Made by a program: the position numbers and the translations under genes
Assembly (NCBI GenBank): GCA_929200515.1
Contig: CAKNAD010000046.1
Coordinates: 8,520 to 14,583 of the forward strand
DNA: 6,064 nt
Origin: Candidatus Gorgonimonas leptogorgiae
Lineage (GTDB): Bacteria > Pseudomonadota > Gammaproteobacteria > Pseudomonadales > Endozoicomonadaceae
Direction of reading: 5' to 3'
Shown here: piece by piece, positions 1-6,064 of the stretch
How the letters are laid out: every line of letters starts with the position of its first letter
Position numbering within the stretch: the stretch's first letter is position 1
The notes under the pieces: generated by a model
Databases searched by the model: none
Told to the model about the DNA's origin: nothing
What the model saw: only the letters and a program-made list of their open reading frames with translations

Positions 1-2
1 AT

Positions 3-224
3 ATTATTTTATTTTTCGTACGCAAAAACAAAAAACTTCCTGTTTTATCTGGATCAGTAGCACAACTAGCAGGAAGAACAGCTATAGAAGCAGCTAATAA
101 GATGCTAAATATGCACGAGAGTTGTAAATATTTTATAGATTATTTTAATAATAATTATAATGGTACTCGAAAAGAAAGCATTCTTAATTTTTTAACTGGT
201 GGCATAAAAGCCCTTGAAGGTTAA
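3..224 (+). CDS. C-terminal fragment of an unrecognised protein (5' end outside window)
   Basis: A plus-strand frame is open from the left edge and gives 73 residues ending in TGGIKALEG before a TAA at 222-224. The visible part begins with a short hydrophobic run (IILFFV), then a basic stretch (RKNKKL), then an Ala/Gly-rich helix-like segment (SGSVAQLAGRTAIEAANKML) and a Tyr/Asn/Phe-rich tail. Internal ATGs exist at NKM and NMH, but the frame stays open to the edge, so a start outside the window is more likely. It runs tail-to-tail toward the giant minus-strand gene, 117 bases away. I do not recognise the family: the LAGRTAIEAA segment faintly recalls nucleotide-binding dehydrogenase helices, but too little is present to say so. 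It could also be a decayed remnant. Coding status is moderately supported by the open frame in AT-rich DNA and plausible composition. Confidence 0.65.
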   Translation: MILFFVRKNKKLPVLSGSVAQLAGRTAIEAANKMLNMHESCKYFIDYFNNNYNGTRKESILNFLTGGIKALEG

Positions 225-341
225 AATACTTATTTGTTTAATTCTTTGTAACAGTCATGGGCTTGTTATTGAATAACCTGAGTTTGATAAAAAATTAATA
301 TTTAGGGTAGTGTTTTCATAAACTACTACCTTAGTGTAGAA
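225..341. other. Convergent intergenic gap
   Basis: This 117-base gap separates the stop of the left plus-strand fragment from the stop of the giant minus-strand gene. It contains no convincing open frame. It holds two inverted repeats: a short one at 265-277 (GTTATT / AATAAC around one base, too tight a loop to be a strong hairpin) and the longer hairpin at 302-334, listed separately. I see no clear intrinsic terminator oriented for the left gene. Confidence 0.7.
289..334 (-). terminator. Probable intrinsic terminator of the giant gene
   Basis: Bases 306-311 (GGTAGT) pair with 325-330 (ACTACC). After a one-base bulge at 324, 312-315 (GTTT) pair with 320-323 (AAAC), closing a four-base loop at 316-319. 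Weaker outer pairs extend the stem to about 302-334. In the minus direction the hairpin begins 8 bases after the TAA of the giant gene and is followed by a run of six T (plus-strand A289-294). The tract starts about eight bases beyond the stem, looser than canonical, so efficiency is uncertain. On the plus strand no T-run follows, so it is unlikely to serve the left gene efficiently. Confidence 0.5.
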
Positions 342-3300
342 TTAATTAATAACTGCCAACAATCTTTGGCAAACCTTATTATAAGATTTTAGAAATTGAA
401 TTTGAACTTCAACGGCATTATTTATGTGCAGTTCATCTTGTTGTACTTTTCCTAATTGTAGTTGAGCTTGATCGCCTAATGTTTTTTCAATATTTCCTAA
501 ATTTCCTGATATTGCTTGTGCTTCTTCTCTGGTAAATTCTTCAGTTTCTAATACTAGTGGATTATCTGGATGATCTAAATTATAAGCAATAAGGCTATAA
601 TCTACATTACCATTATTTTTTTTTATTCTTGCATCTAGTCTGTGTTGTAATGCACTATCTATTTTTCTACCACTTCGTAAATGTGTAGGCATTTTAAATA
701 AATTTTTACCTTTAGGAAGAACTTTAATAGATTGGTTTTTAGCAACATCGGTTTCACTTACCACAGTTAAAAAACTATGAAGCATATCAGCTATTCTTGG
801 GGTTTTTAATGCTAAAATTTTATCTACTGGTAATTGACGTGGCTTCGATGAAAATCCATCTGATGTAACTTTAGTATCTTTAAAATATAAAGGAAGCATC
901 GCAGTGATAATCTGATGAAAACGATTAAATAACTTACTATCCTCAAGATATCTATTAGCTTTTTCATTATTTCTCGCGCGGCTAGTAGTTGCATTAGTAT
1001 ACTGTTGTCTAAAAACAGCAATAGCAAAATTACCACCAGTCAAACTCACCGGACCATATCCGTATTCATATTCTCCTGCCTCTCTTAGTTGTTTTGATAT
1101 TTTAGCAATTGCTTCTATAATTTCATCTTGACTATCAATTAATTTTTTTATATGAAGTAAATTTTTATTTGCTAATAGATTAGCTGCTTTGTATAAATCT
1201 GTTAGTACCTTATCTTTATTAGGAAGTGTATTTAACTTGACTATATCCTCAGCTTTAGTTGGCAGGTTAGTAATACCATGATCAGCTAAATATTTTTTAT
1301 TTAACTCTAAAGATGCCATTATTATTTTAGCTAAACCTAATTTTATAGATGGAATTTCGATATATTTATTATATGGATTGTCTTTATGCAGTTCATAGTC
1401 ATGGTAAAGTTTAGATATTTTTGATTTAATTGCTGCAAAAGAAGATTTTTCGTTATTAAGACTATCTATTTTATTTACAGTTTTATTTAACTTATTAACT
1501 AGATAGCTATATTCTAAAATTAAAGATTTTTTCTTTAAACTAGGCTGTAATAGTACATCATGTGCGTTTTGTAACTCTGTAATCTTATTACCTTCAAGCG
1601 TGTTAAGTTTCTTAATAGCATCTTTTATGCTTGATGATAATCGTTTTAAATCTGAAATTTTCCAATGAGCTCCAATTAATGAAAATTTTTTGTTATAATC
1701 TGTATGTAATTTATTATTAGTAACAAAATAGAAATCTCTTTGCATTCCCTTTGTAGATGCATCATCTGGATATAGATCAGCATTTAGCTCACTACCATCA
1801 GCCATTGTTGTAGGTTCTTCCAAAAAACGTGTAGTATCAAGACTAAAACCCGCTTTTTCTAAGATTGATTGGTTGATGTCATTATTTTTAAATGATAAAT
1901 CTTTAAATAACTCTAGGGATAATTGGCCCGGAGAAAATCTTACTATGTCCCCATCATTTTTATCGCGTGTTTTATTCCTTAACCAATCATTAAGTACTTT
2001 TAACCTAAAAATAATCTGTGAGTATTTTTTTGCTAAGTCATATGGGGTTTGTGTTTTTAAATCTGCTACTTGATTTTTATCGCTGTAAGTATTTGTAGTA
2101 TCTATTTCAACGATGATTCCTTGAGACTTAAATTTTGGATTGTTTTCTACTAAGTGTATAATAGGTTGGTATTCATTATTGTTAGCATCCTCTATTGATG
2201 CTCTTAGTCCTTTTTGAAGGCTGTGTAATTTTTTCCAAAATTCATTAATTTTTTGTTTTAAAACTTTTAAGTCTGCTAGTTTATGTGACTTCATAGCTTT
2301 TTCTATTACTTTAGATCCTATAGCACTAGACAACCATTGTATATCTTTTTTGGATAATAGATCTAGTTTAACTTTTAAGCCTAATTTATCAGCAACTTGT
2401 GTTTCAGAAAACAAACTGCTACTGTCTTCATCTACGTCATCAATCTTCTTGAATAGTTTCCACATTAGTCTTTGTAAATGATGTATTTCTTCTATAATCT
2501 TTTTCCTGCTATCTTGATTATGGATAATATTATGTTGTAATTGGAACATGTGTTCTTTAAGTGCAACAGTAGCAATATTTGTGTTTGTGATTTTTTTTAC
2601 ATCAGCAAATGATTGGTTAACAATTTTATTTTTAACTTGAATTACGGCCTTTATTAAATTATCTAGCTGTTCTGCTGTAAATTTTTTTCCTTCTAAGAGA
2701 AGTTTTTTACTAACGGGCGGTTTCATGCTATTGTAAGCTAATAAATTGAAATCAGTCCAAGTTATATTTCTTAAACTATCAGGAATATCATCAGGATTAG
2801 TATTGTGTAAAAAATTATTTCCTGATCTAAAGCCATCAATAGTAGATAATAAAAACATGATTTCAGGAGGTAAATATCTAGGATCAACGACTACTCTATC
2901 TTTATTATGGCTTATCAAATCGCCTTTTAGCTTATTAAAATAATAAAGAGCATCAGATACTTTTTTTATGCTATCAAGCTTATCTTTATGAGCAGCATAA
3001 GTAACATAACTAGATTTTTTTTGATCATAGAGAGTATTTGTGTATAAACTTAATGCCTTATGCCCACTAGATTTTTTGGCTACACTTGGAGGTTTATCTA
3101 AATACTGTTTTATAGCGGCTAATTCATCATTTGTTTGTAGTAAGTTATAGTAATAACGATTTTGCTGTGCTATTAAACTATGTTTATATCCAGTAATAGC
3201 TGCTTGGATAGCTTGAAGACTCGAATTATTTTGTGATGTGTGTAATTGTTCAGCCTCTTTAGAAAAATAACTAGCTTCTAATTTATGAGATAAGCTAGAT

Positions 3301-5858
3301 TTAACATGTACTGCAATTAATTGAGGGTGATGTATATCATTAGTAAATTTATGAAATGCACCTGAGGCTGTTGCTGGATCAGTTGATTGTGTTAGTGCTT
3401 CAGTTATAGCACCTGATGCTTCAAGAGTGCTATCAAGAACAGCACTAGTTTTTTTTGTAGATTTACCTAGTGTTGCTTGTTTTGATCTTAATACAGATAG
3501 TAAATTGTTAACTACACTTTGTTTGATTTTTTTTGTTAATGTAGATAAATCTGCTGTTTCATCAGATTGTGTTTTATTGATAACAGAGGTGATTTTATCA
3601 ATAAGTTGTTGATAATTATTAGTATCAAATTTTATTTCTCCATGTTCATAAGATGTATCTTTTTGTAACTTATTATCGTTTTGTTTGACTAAATCAAAAT
3701 CCGACTTACCATTATTTGCTGCTGCATCAGTAAAATAGTTACTTTCTGATATAACATCATATTTTTTTAATAAAAATAAAGTTTCAGAATTTAAAAAATT
3801 TAAGTTAAATGCTCTGTTTTCATTCTTTGCTGCCGTTAATATTGCAACAAATGCTGCTAGCTTTTGTTTTTCGTCTAATTCAGTTATGATTTTTTGAGTT
3901 TTCTGTAGAATTTCAGTTTCCGTATGAAGTTTATCAATATAATATTGTTTATCTGAGTTAGCTACTAAATAAATATCGTGGCCAAAACCATTTTCGGTTA
4001 AACTTTTCTGAATATTGAGTAAACTCTTGTGTTGCTGTATTCTACTAGCATATTCCATGCGATATTCAACAGATAATTTATTTTGTATTTGGTTAACAAC
4101 TTTTACCGCTTCGTTAAAGCTATTATAATCTTTTGCCTGTGTAAGATTGCTGATTACATCGCTTTGCTCTCCTCCATTTAATTCAGTCAAAAGCGCTAGA
4201 TCATCTCCTGTTAACGGGATATGTTTATTCATAAAACCTAAATGCTTTTGGTTAGCTAAGTCTTCATCTTCTTTTTTAGAGCGCACAAGAGCAAGAATTA
4301 TATTGAACTTACGTATTTTATCTTCTAATAAAGTAATTATATTACCATCATGTGTTTCTACCTTATTAATAGAAGAGTCTTGTGCTTTATTTAAAAGAGT
4401 CTTTATAGTTGTTTTTTTAACTGTAGAACTAATTATTGATGCGTTTTTTAATTGATTGATGGCGTTATTTGCATTTGAGTTAAGTGTAGATACAAGGTTT
4501 GCTACAGTACTTATAACAGTATTTAGATTTGTTGCTAGTGAATCAATATCTATCCCTTGCTCTTGTAAAAGTTGTTTTTGTAGCTCTGTAAGTTTACTAG
4601 TTATATCATAGTGCCTAGCAATATCATTGCCACTTTCTTGTAGTTCTTGTAAGCTCGTTAAAATAGCTAAAACTTCATTGAGTTCTTCTAATTTATTGAT
4701 AGCAACGGTATATTTATTTTTATGCTGTAATATAAAATCATGCTGTTGTTGCTTCTTTAAGGTATCGCTAGCTGTAGTTGGTATCTCAGTATTAGGAGGT
4801 AAGTTTACAATCTCGTCTGCTAATCCTTTCGCTGTTAATTGATTATGAATATTAGATAGATTTACATTATTCTCTCCTAAATCTTTAACTAAAGTATTCT
4901 CTTGAGTTTGTATATTGTCTTGTTCAGATGTAATTGAACTAATAATAGTATTTAATAACTGCCGGTTGGCAGATTGACCAAGAGTATGTAGCCTTTTTAA
5001 ATTATCTATAAGCCCTGGTGAAATTGCTGAAAAATAGTTAACAATAGCAGTAAAGTCGTCATCTGAAATATTCGGGACTATAATTAAACCGTTAAGTTTT
5101 GAAGATGCACTACCCGTATTATAACTGTAACTATAACTTAGTTTATCTTTTACTCTTTGCAGGACGGCATATATTGAAACTATATTATGATATTTACTTA
5201 ATTCTTGTTTTATAGTATTAACTAGCTCTTTTTGTTGTTTTTTTAAAGTTTTTTTGGCAGAATCATCTGCAGTAGTAACATTATTATCTGCATCTAGACT
5301 CCTTGATTCTAATGTATCTGAGCTAGATTCTGTCATTGCGTATTCTTGCTTATTTTCTATAATTTTAGGTTGCATTTCCTCGCTTTTTAGTATATTTATA
5401 CGATTTGTAGCTTCTTGTATTAACTTGTTAGCCATTTGGGCATCTTCGGTATTAGATTCTACTAAATTAGATAAGTTAGATGAGTTGAAATTTTGTAATA
5501 ATAGTGGAAGTTCGAATCTTAAAAATAACTTTACTGAATCTTGAGATAAATTGGATAATAGATGTGTTAACTGGTAAGCTATTGCTTCATAACTATTATT
5601 ACTGTTTTTGTGTGCTCCATGTGATAAGATATTATCTTTTATAGTATTTATTTTATCTAAAATATGTTGGTATCCTGTGGTGTTTTTTTTATCTCTTATT
5701 ATTGTAAAGAAATGTTTAGCTAAAGCAGTAGCTACTTTTACAGATAAATCATTTGCGGTGATATCATCGTTAGCTTTTTCACTGTTTGTGTTGTCATAAA
5801 TATTTTTTCGTGCTCTAAAATCTACTGAAGAACTACGTAAATCACTCATAATAACCAC
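342..5858 (-). CDS. Giant (about 1,838-residue) modular alpha-helical protein of unknown function
   Basis: The frame is open for 5.5 kb in AT-rich DNA, where chance stops would be frequent, so it is a real, maintained gene. I do not recognise the family. Seen: no N-terminal signal peptide and no hydrophobic stretch long enough for a membrane helix. No P-loop, HExxH or kinase motif was found; the only cysteine is C1830. The N-terminus (1-35) is polar and Asn/Asp/Lys-rich. About 96-1705 reads as roughly ten diverged modules (see the repeat entry) joined by polar linkers (about 162-210, 345-375, 800-845). Strong heptad-like coil lies at about 1407-1486. The last 250 residues differ: a Tyr/Gly-rich stretch (about 1595-1610), a Pro-containing section, and a basic patch at 1712-1747. 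The GTG at 5858 and ATG at 5849 (giving MSDLRSSSVDF) are both possible starts. Neither has a clear Shine-Dalgarno, and ATG seems likelier, giving 1,835 residues. Monocistronic as far as visible. Inference: a large secreted effector/toxin-like or structural protein; unproven. Confidence 0.95.
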   Translation of the reverse strand: MVIMSDLRSSSVDFRARKNIYDNTNSEKANDDITANDLSVKVATALAKHFFTIIRDKKNTTGYQHILDKINTIKDNILSHGAHKNSNNSYEAIAYQLTHLLSNLSQDSVKLFLRFELPLLLQNFNSSNLSNLVESNTEDAQMANKLIQEATNRINILKSEEMQPKIIENKQEYAMTESSSDTLESRSLDADNNVTTADDSAKKTLKKQQKELVNTIKQELSKYHNIVSIYAVLQRVKDKLSYSYSYNTGSASSKLNGLIIVPNISDDDFTAIVNYFSAISPGLIDNLKRLHTLGQSANRQLLNTIISSITSEQDNIQTQENTLVKDLGENNVNLSNIHNQLTAKGLADEIVNLPPNTEIPTTASDTLKKQQQHDFILQHKNKYTVAINKLEELNEVLAILTSLQELQESGNDIARHYDITSKLTELQKQLLQEQGIDIDSLATNLNTVISTVANLVSTLNSNANNAINQLKNASIISSTVKKTTIKTLLNKAQDSSINKVETHDGNIITLLEDKIRKFNIILALVRSKKEDEDLANQKHLGFMNKHIPLTGDDLALLTELNGGEQSDVISNLTQAKDYNSFNEAVKVVNQIQNKLSVEYRMEYASRIQQHKSLLNIQKSLTENGFGHDIYLVANSDKQYYIDKLHTETEILQKTQKIITELDEKQKLAAFVAILTAAKNENRAFNLNFLNSETLFLLKKYDVISESNYFTDAAANNGKSDFDLVKQNDNKLQKDTSYEHGEIKFDTNNYQQLIDKITSVINKTQSDETADLSTLTKKIKQSVVNNLLSVLRSKQATLGKSTKKTSAVLDSTLEASGAITEALTQSTDPATASGAFHKFTNDIHHPQLIAVHVKSSLSHKLEASYFSKEAEQLHTSQNNSSLQAIQAAITGYKHSLIAQQNRYYYNLLQTNDELAAIKQYLDKPPSVAKKSSGHKALSLYTNTLYDQKKSSYVTYAAHKDKLDSIKKVSDALYYFNKLKGDLISHNKDRVVVDPRYLPPEIMFLLSTIDGFRSGNNFLHNTNPDDIPDSLRNITWTDFNLLAYNSMKPPVSKKLLLEGKKFTAEQLDNLIKAVIQVKNKIVNQSFADVKKITNTNIATVALKEHMFQLQHNIIHNQDSRKKIIEEIHHLQRLMWKLFKKIDDVDEDSSSLFSETQVADKLGLKVKLDLLSKKDIQWLSSAIGSKVIEKAMKSHKLADLKVLKQKINEFWKKLHSLQKGLRASIEDANNNEYQPIIHLVENNPKFKSQGIIVEIDTTNTYSDKNQVADLKTQTPYDLAKKYSQIIFRLKVLNDWLRNKTRDKNDGDIVRFSPGQLSLELFKDLSFKNNDINQSILEKAGFSLDTTRFLEEPTTMADGSELNADLYPDDASTKGMQRDFYFVTNNKLHTDYNKKFSLIGAHWKISDLKRLSSSIKDAIKKLNTLEGNKITELQNAHDVLLQPSLKKKSLILEYSYLVNKLNKTVNKIDSLNNEKSSFAAIKSKISKLYHDYELHKDNPYNKYIEIPSIKLGLAKIIMASLELNKKYLADHGITNLPTKAEDIVKLNTLPNKDKVLTDLYKAANLLANKNLLHIKKLIDSQDEIIEAIAKISKQLREAGEYEYGYGPVSLTGGNFAIAVFRQQYTNATTSRARNNEKANRYLEDSKLFNRFHQIITAMLPLYFKDTKVTSDGFSSKPRQLPVDKILALKTPRIADMLHSFLTVVSETDVAKNQSIKVLPKGKNLFKMPTHLRSGRKIDSALQHRLDARIKKNNGNVDYSLIAYNLDHPDNPLVLETEEFTREEAQAISGNLGNIEKTLGDQAQLQLGKVQQDELHINNAVEVQIQFLKSYNKVCQRLLAVIN
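756..5573 (-). repeat. Degenerate protein-level module repeat, about ten copies
   Basis: Reading the translation by eye, a two-part pattern recurs. Part one is an amphipathic helix ending in a short motif of the form h-x-h-x-L-S-x-x-x-L-x-L-L. Examples: LSQDSVKLFLRF (103-114), NISDDDFTAIVNYF (263-276), IPLTGDDLALLTEL (547-560), LNFLNSETLFLLKKY (686-700), YLPPEIMFLLSTI (995-1007), LDLLSKKDIQWLSSA (1165-1179), RFSPGQLSLELFKDL (1307-1321) and IPSIKLGLAKIIMA (1502-1515). Part two, after a variable insert, is a second helix such as FNEAVKVVNQIQNKL (581-595), YQQLIDKITSVINKT (749-763), LDNLIKAVIQVKNKI (1065-1079), LKVLKQKINEFWKKL (1197-1211) and LKRLSSSIKDAIKKL (1404-1418). Weaker copies sit near 418-459 and 1602-1701. 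Motif starts are about 100-200 residues apart, with one gap of about 306. Identity between copies is very low and no DNA-level repeat is visible, so this could partly reflect general helical periodicity. Confidence 0.4.
1401..1640 (-). other. Coiled-coil-like segment within the giant protein (residues about 1407-1486)
   Basis: Within the giant coding region, hydrophobic residues recur at 3-4 spacing through segments such as SIKDAIKKLNTLEGNKITEL, LILEYSYLVNKLNKTVNKI and AAIKSKISKLYHDYEL, separated by Lys, Asn, Asp and Glu. The only proline is P1439. This is the longest such run I see, and it links two of the putative modules. The assignment is by eye from heptad spacing, not from a coiled-coil predictor. 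Confidence 0.5.
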
Positions 5859-5873
5859 GCTGTAATTAATTAA

Positions 5874-5901
5874 AATATAGCCTCTGATATAATTTTAGCA
5901 G
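5874..5901 (-). promoter_or_regulatory. Weak promoter candidate for the giant gene
   Basis: On the minus strand, TATATT at 5879-5874 resembles a -10 hexamer and lies about 25 bases upstream of the ATG at 5849. With a 16-base spacer the -35 position (5901-5896) reads CTGCTA, matching the sigma-70 consensus at only three of six positions. The surrounding DNA is so AT-rich that -10-like hexamers occur by chance, so this is a placement guess. If used, the 5' leader would be under 20 bases before the ATG, which fits the absence of a visible Shine-Dalgarno. Confidence 0.2.
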
Positions 5902-5975
5902 TATTTATTCTTTTTTTATTTATAAAATATGATTAAAATAGCTTTAGTTCGTATTAACTATTAGTTATTATATAC

Positions 5976-6064
5976 ACGTGGCAGATGGAAATGCTAGGTT
6001 TCAGGGCTAAAGAAAAAGATCTAATTCGAGGCAAAATACTGCTGGAATGCAAGTGCATTTCAAA
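5976..6064. other. GC-richer edge segment of unknown identity, open on both strands
   Basis: Counting bases, about 37 of the last 90 are G or C (about 41%), against about 19 of the 115 bases just before (about 17%). A plus-strand frame from ATG 5985 (MEMLGFRAKEKDLIRG...) stays open to the edge. A minus-strand frame entering from the edge (FEMHLHSSSILPRIRSF...) stays open to a TAA at 5954-5956. Neither is recognisable and neither has a good ribosome binding site, so I do not call a gene. It could be the start of a plus-strand gene, the end of a minus-strand gene, or the edge of a repeated or mobile element. Confidence 0.3.
6043..6062. repeat. Small imperfect palindrome at the right edge
   Basis: AATGCA at 6046-6051 is the exact reverse complement of TGCATT at 6054-6059, separated by AG. 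The flanking bases extend pairing to 6043-6062 with one G-T position. A third related copy, GAAATGC at 5988-5994, is the inverse of GCATTTC at 6055-6061. The loop is too short for a strong RNA hairpin. It may be part of a protein binding site or element end, or chance. Confidence 0.3.

Noticed and set aside
265..277. GTTATT-G-AATAAC inverted repeat downstream of the left gene as its terminator
   Set aside because: The loop is one base, the stem is A/T-rich and no T-run follows on the plus strand.
340..349. AATTAATTAA occurs at 340-349 and again at 5864-5873, bracketing the giant gene
   Set aside because: A ten-base A/T palindrome is expected by chance in DNA this AT-rich; the surrounding bases do not match, so there is no evidence of element ends or target duplications.
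3459..3482. ATLGKSTKK (residues 795-803) looks like the end of a Walker A motif
   Set aside because: The required Gly/Ala five residues before GK is K793, and no beta-strand context or Walker B follows; it lies in a Ser/Thr-rich linker.
4147..4455. 102-residue plus-strand frame inside the giant gene, and the other short frames on the opposite strand
   Set aside because: They lie antisense to a continuous, well-supported gene and have the biased composition expected of mirrored codons; no recognisable domain or start signal.
5102..5139. SYSYSYNTGSASS (residues 241-253) as a tandem repeat or glycosylated linker
   Set aside because: Only a two-and-a-half unit Ser-Tyr run; too short to be called a repeat.

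Overview
The window is AT-rich (very roughly 30% GC by eye) and holds essentially one gene. A single uninterrupted minus-strand reading frame at 342-5858 encodes a giant protein of about 1,838 residues, which I cannot assign to any known family. A short plus-strand coding fragment enters from the left edge and ends at 224. A short, compositionally different segment lies at the right edge (about 5975-6064). I see no tRNA, rRNA, CRISPR array, riboswitch or complete insertion sequence.

Organism: the low GC, the Asn/Lys/Ile/Leu/Ser-rich protein, the A-tracts and the sparse layout fit a reduced-genome, host-associated bacterium, for example a Rickettsiales-type or other intracellular symbiont. No marker gene fixes this. 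An AT-rich phage or plasmid of such a host is also possible. Tryptophan is encoded by TGG and the frame stays open under the standard bacterial code.

Layout: (1) 3-224, plus strand, C-terminal end of an unrecognised protein. (2) 225-341, a tail-to-tail intergenic gap with a bulged hairpin followed in the minus direction by a T-run, a plausible terminator for the giant gene. (3) 342-5858, minus strand, the giant gene. (4) 5859-about 5975, an extremely AT-rich stretch with only a weak promoter candidate. (5) about 5976-6064, a GC-richer edge segment with a small imperfect palindrome, open on both strands, of unknown identity.

The main observation is inside the giant protein. Read by eye, it is not featureless coiled coil. 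It appears to be a chain of about ten very diverged modules spaced roughly 100-200 residues apart (often about 150). Each has an amphipathic helix, a short hydrophobic/Pro/Ser-capped 'h-x-h-x-L-S-x-x-x-L-x-L-L' motif, a variable insert and a second 'LxxLIxxIxxVxxKL'-type helix, with linkers between modules. It has one cysteine in 1,838 residues, all six tryptophans in one central block, and a different C-terminal region (about 1583-1838) with a basic patch. No signal peptide, membrane segment or catalytic motif was found. A secreted effector/toxin or a long structural scaffold is a reasonable speculation only. Nothing in the window shows an operon or a partner gene.
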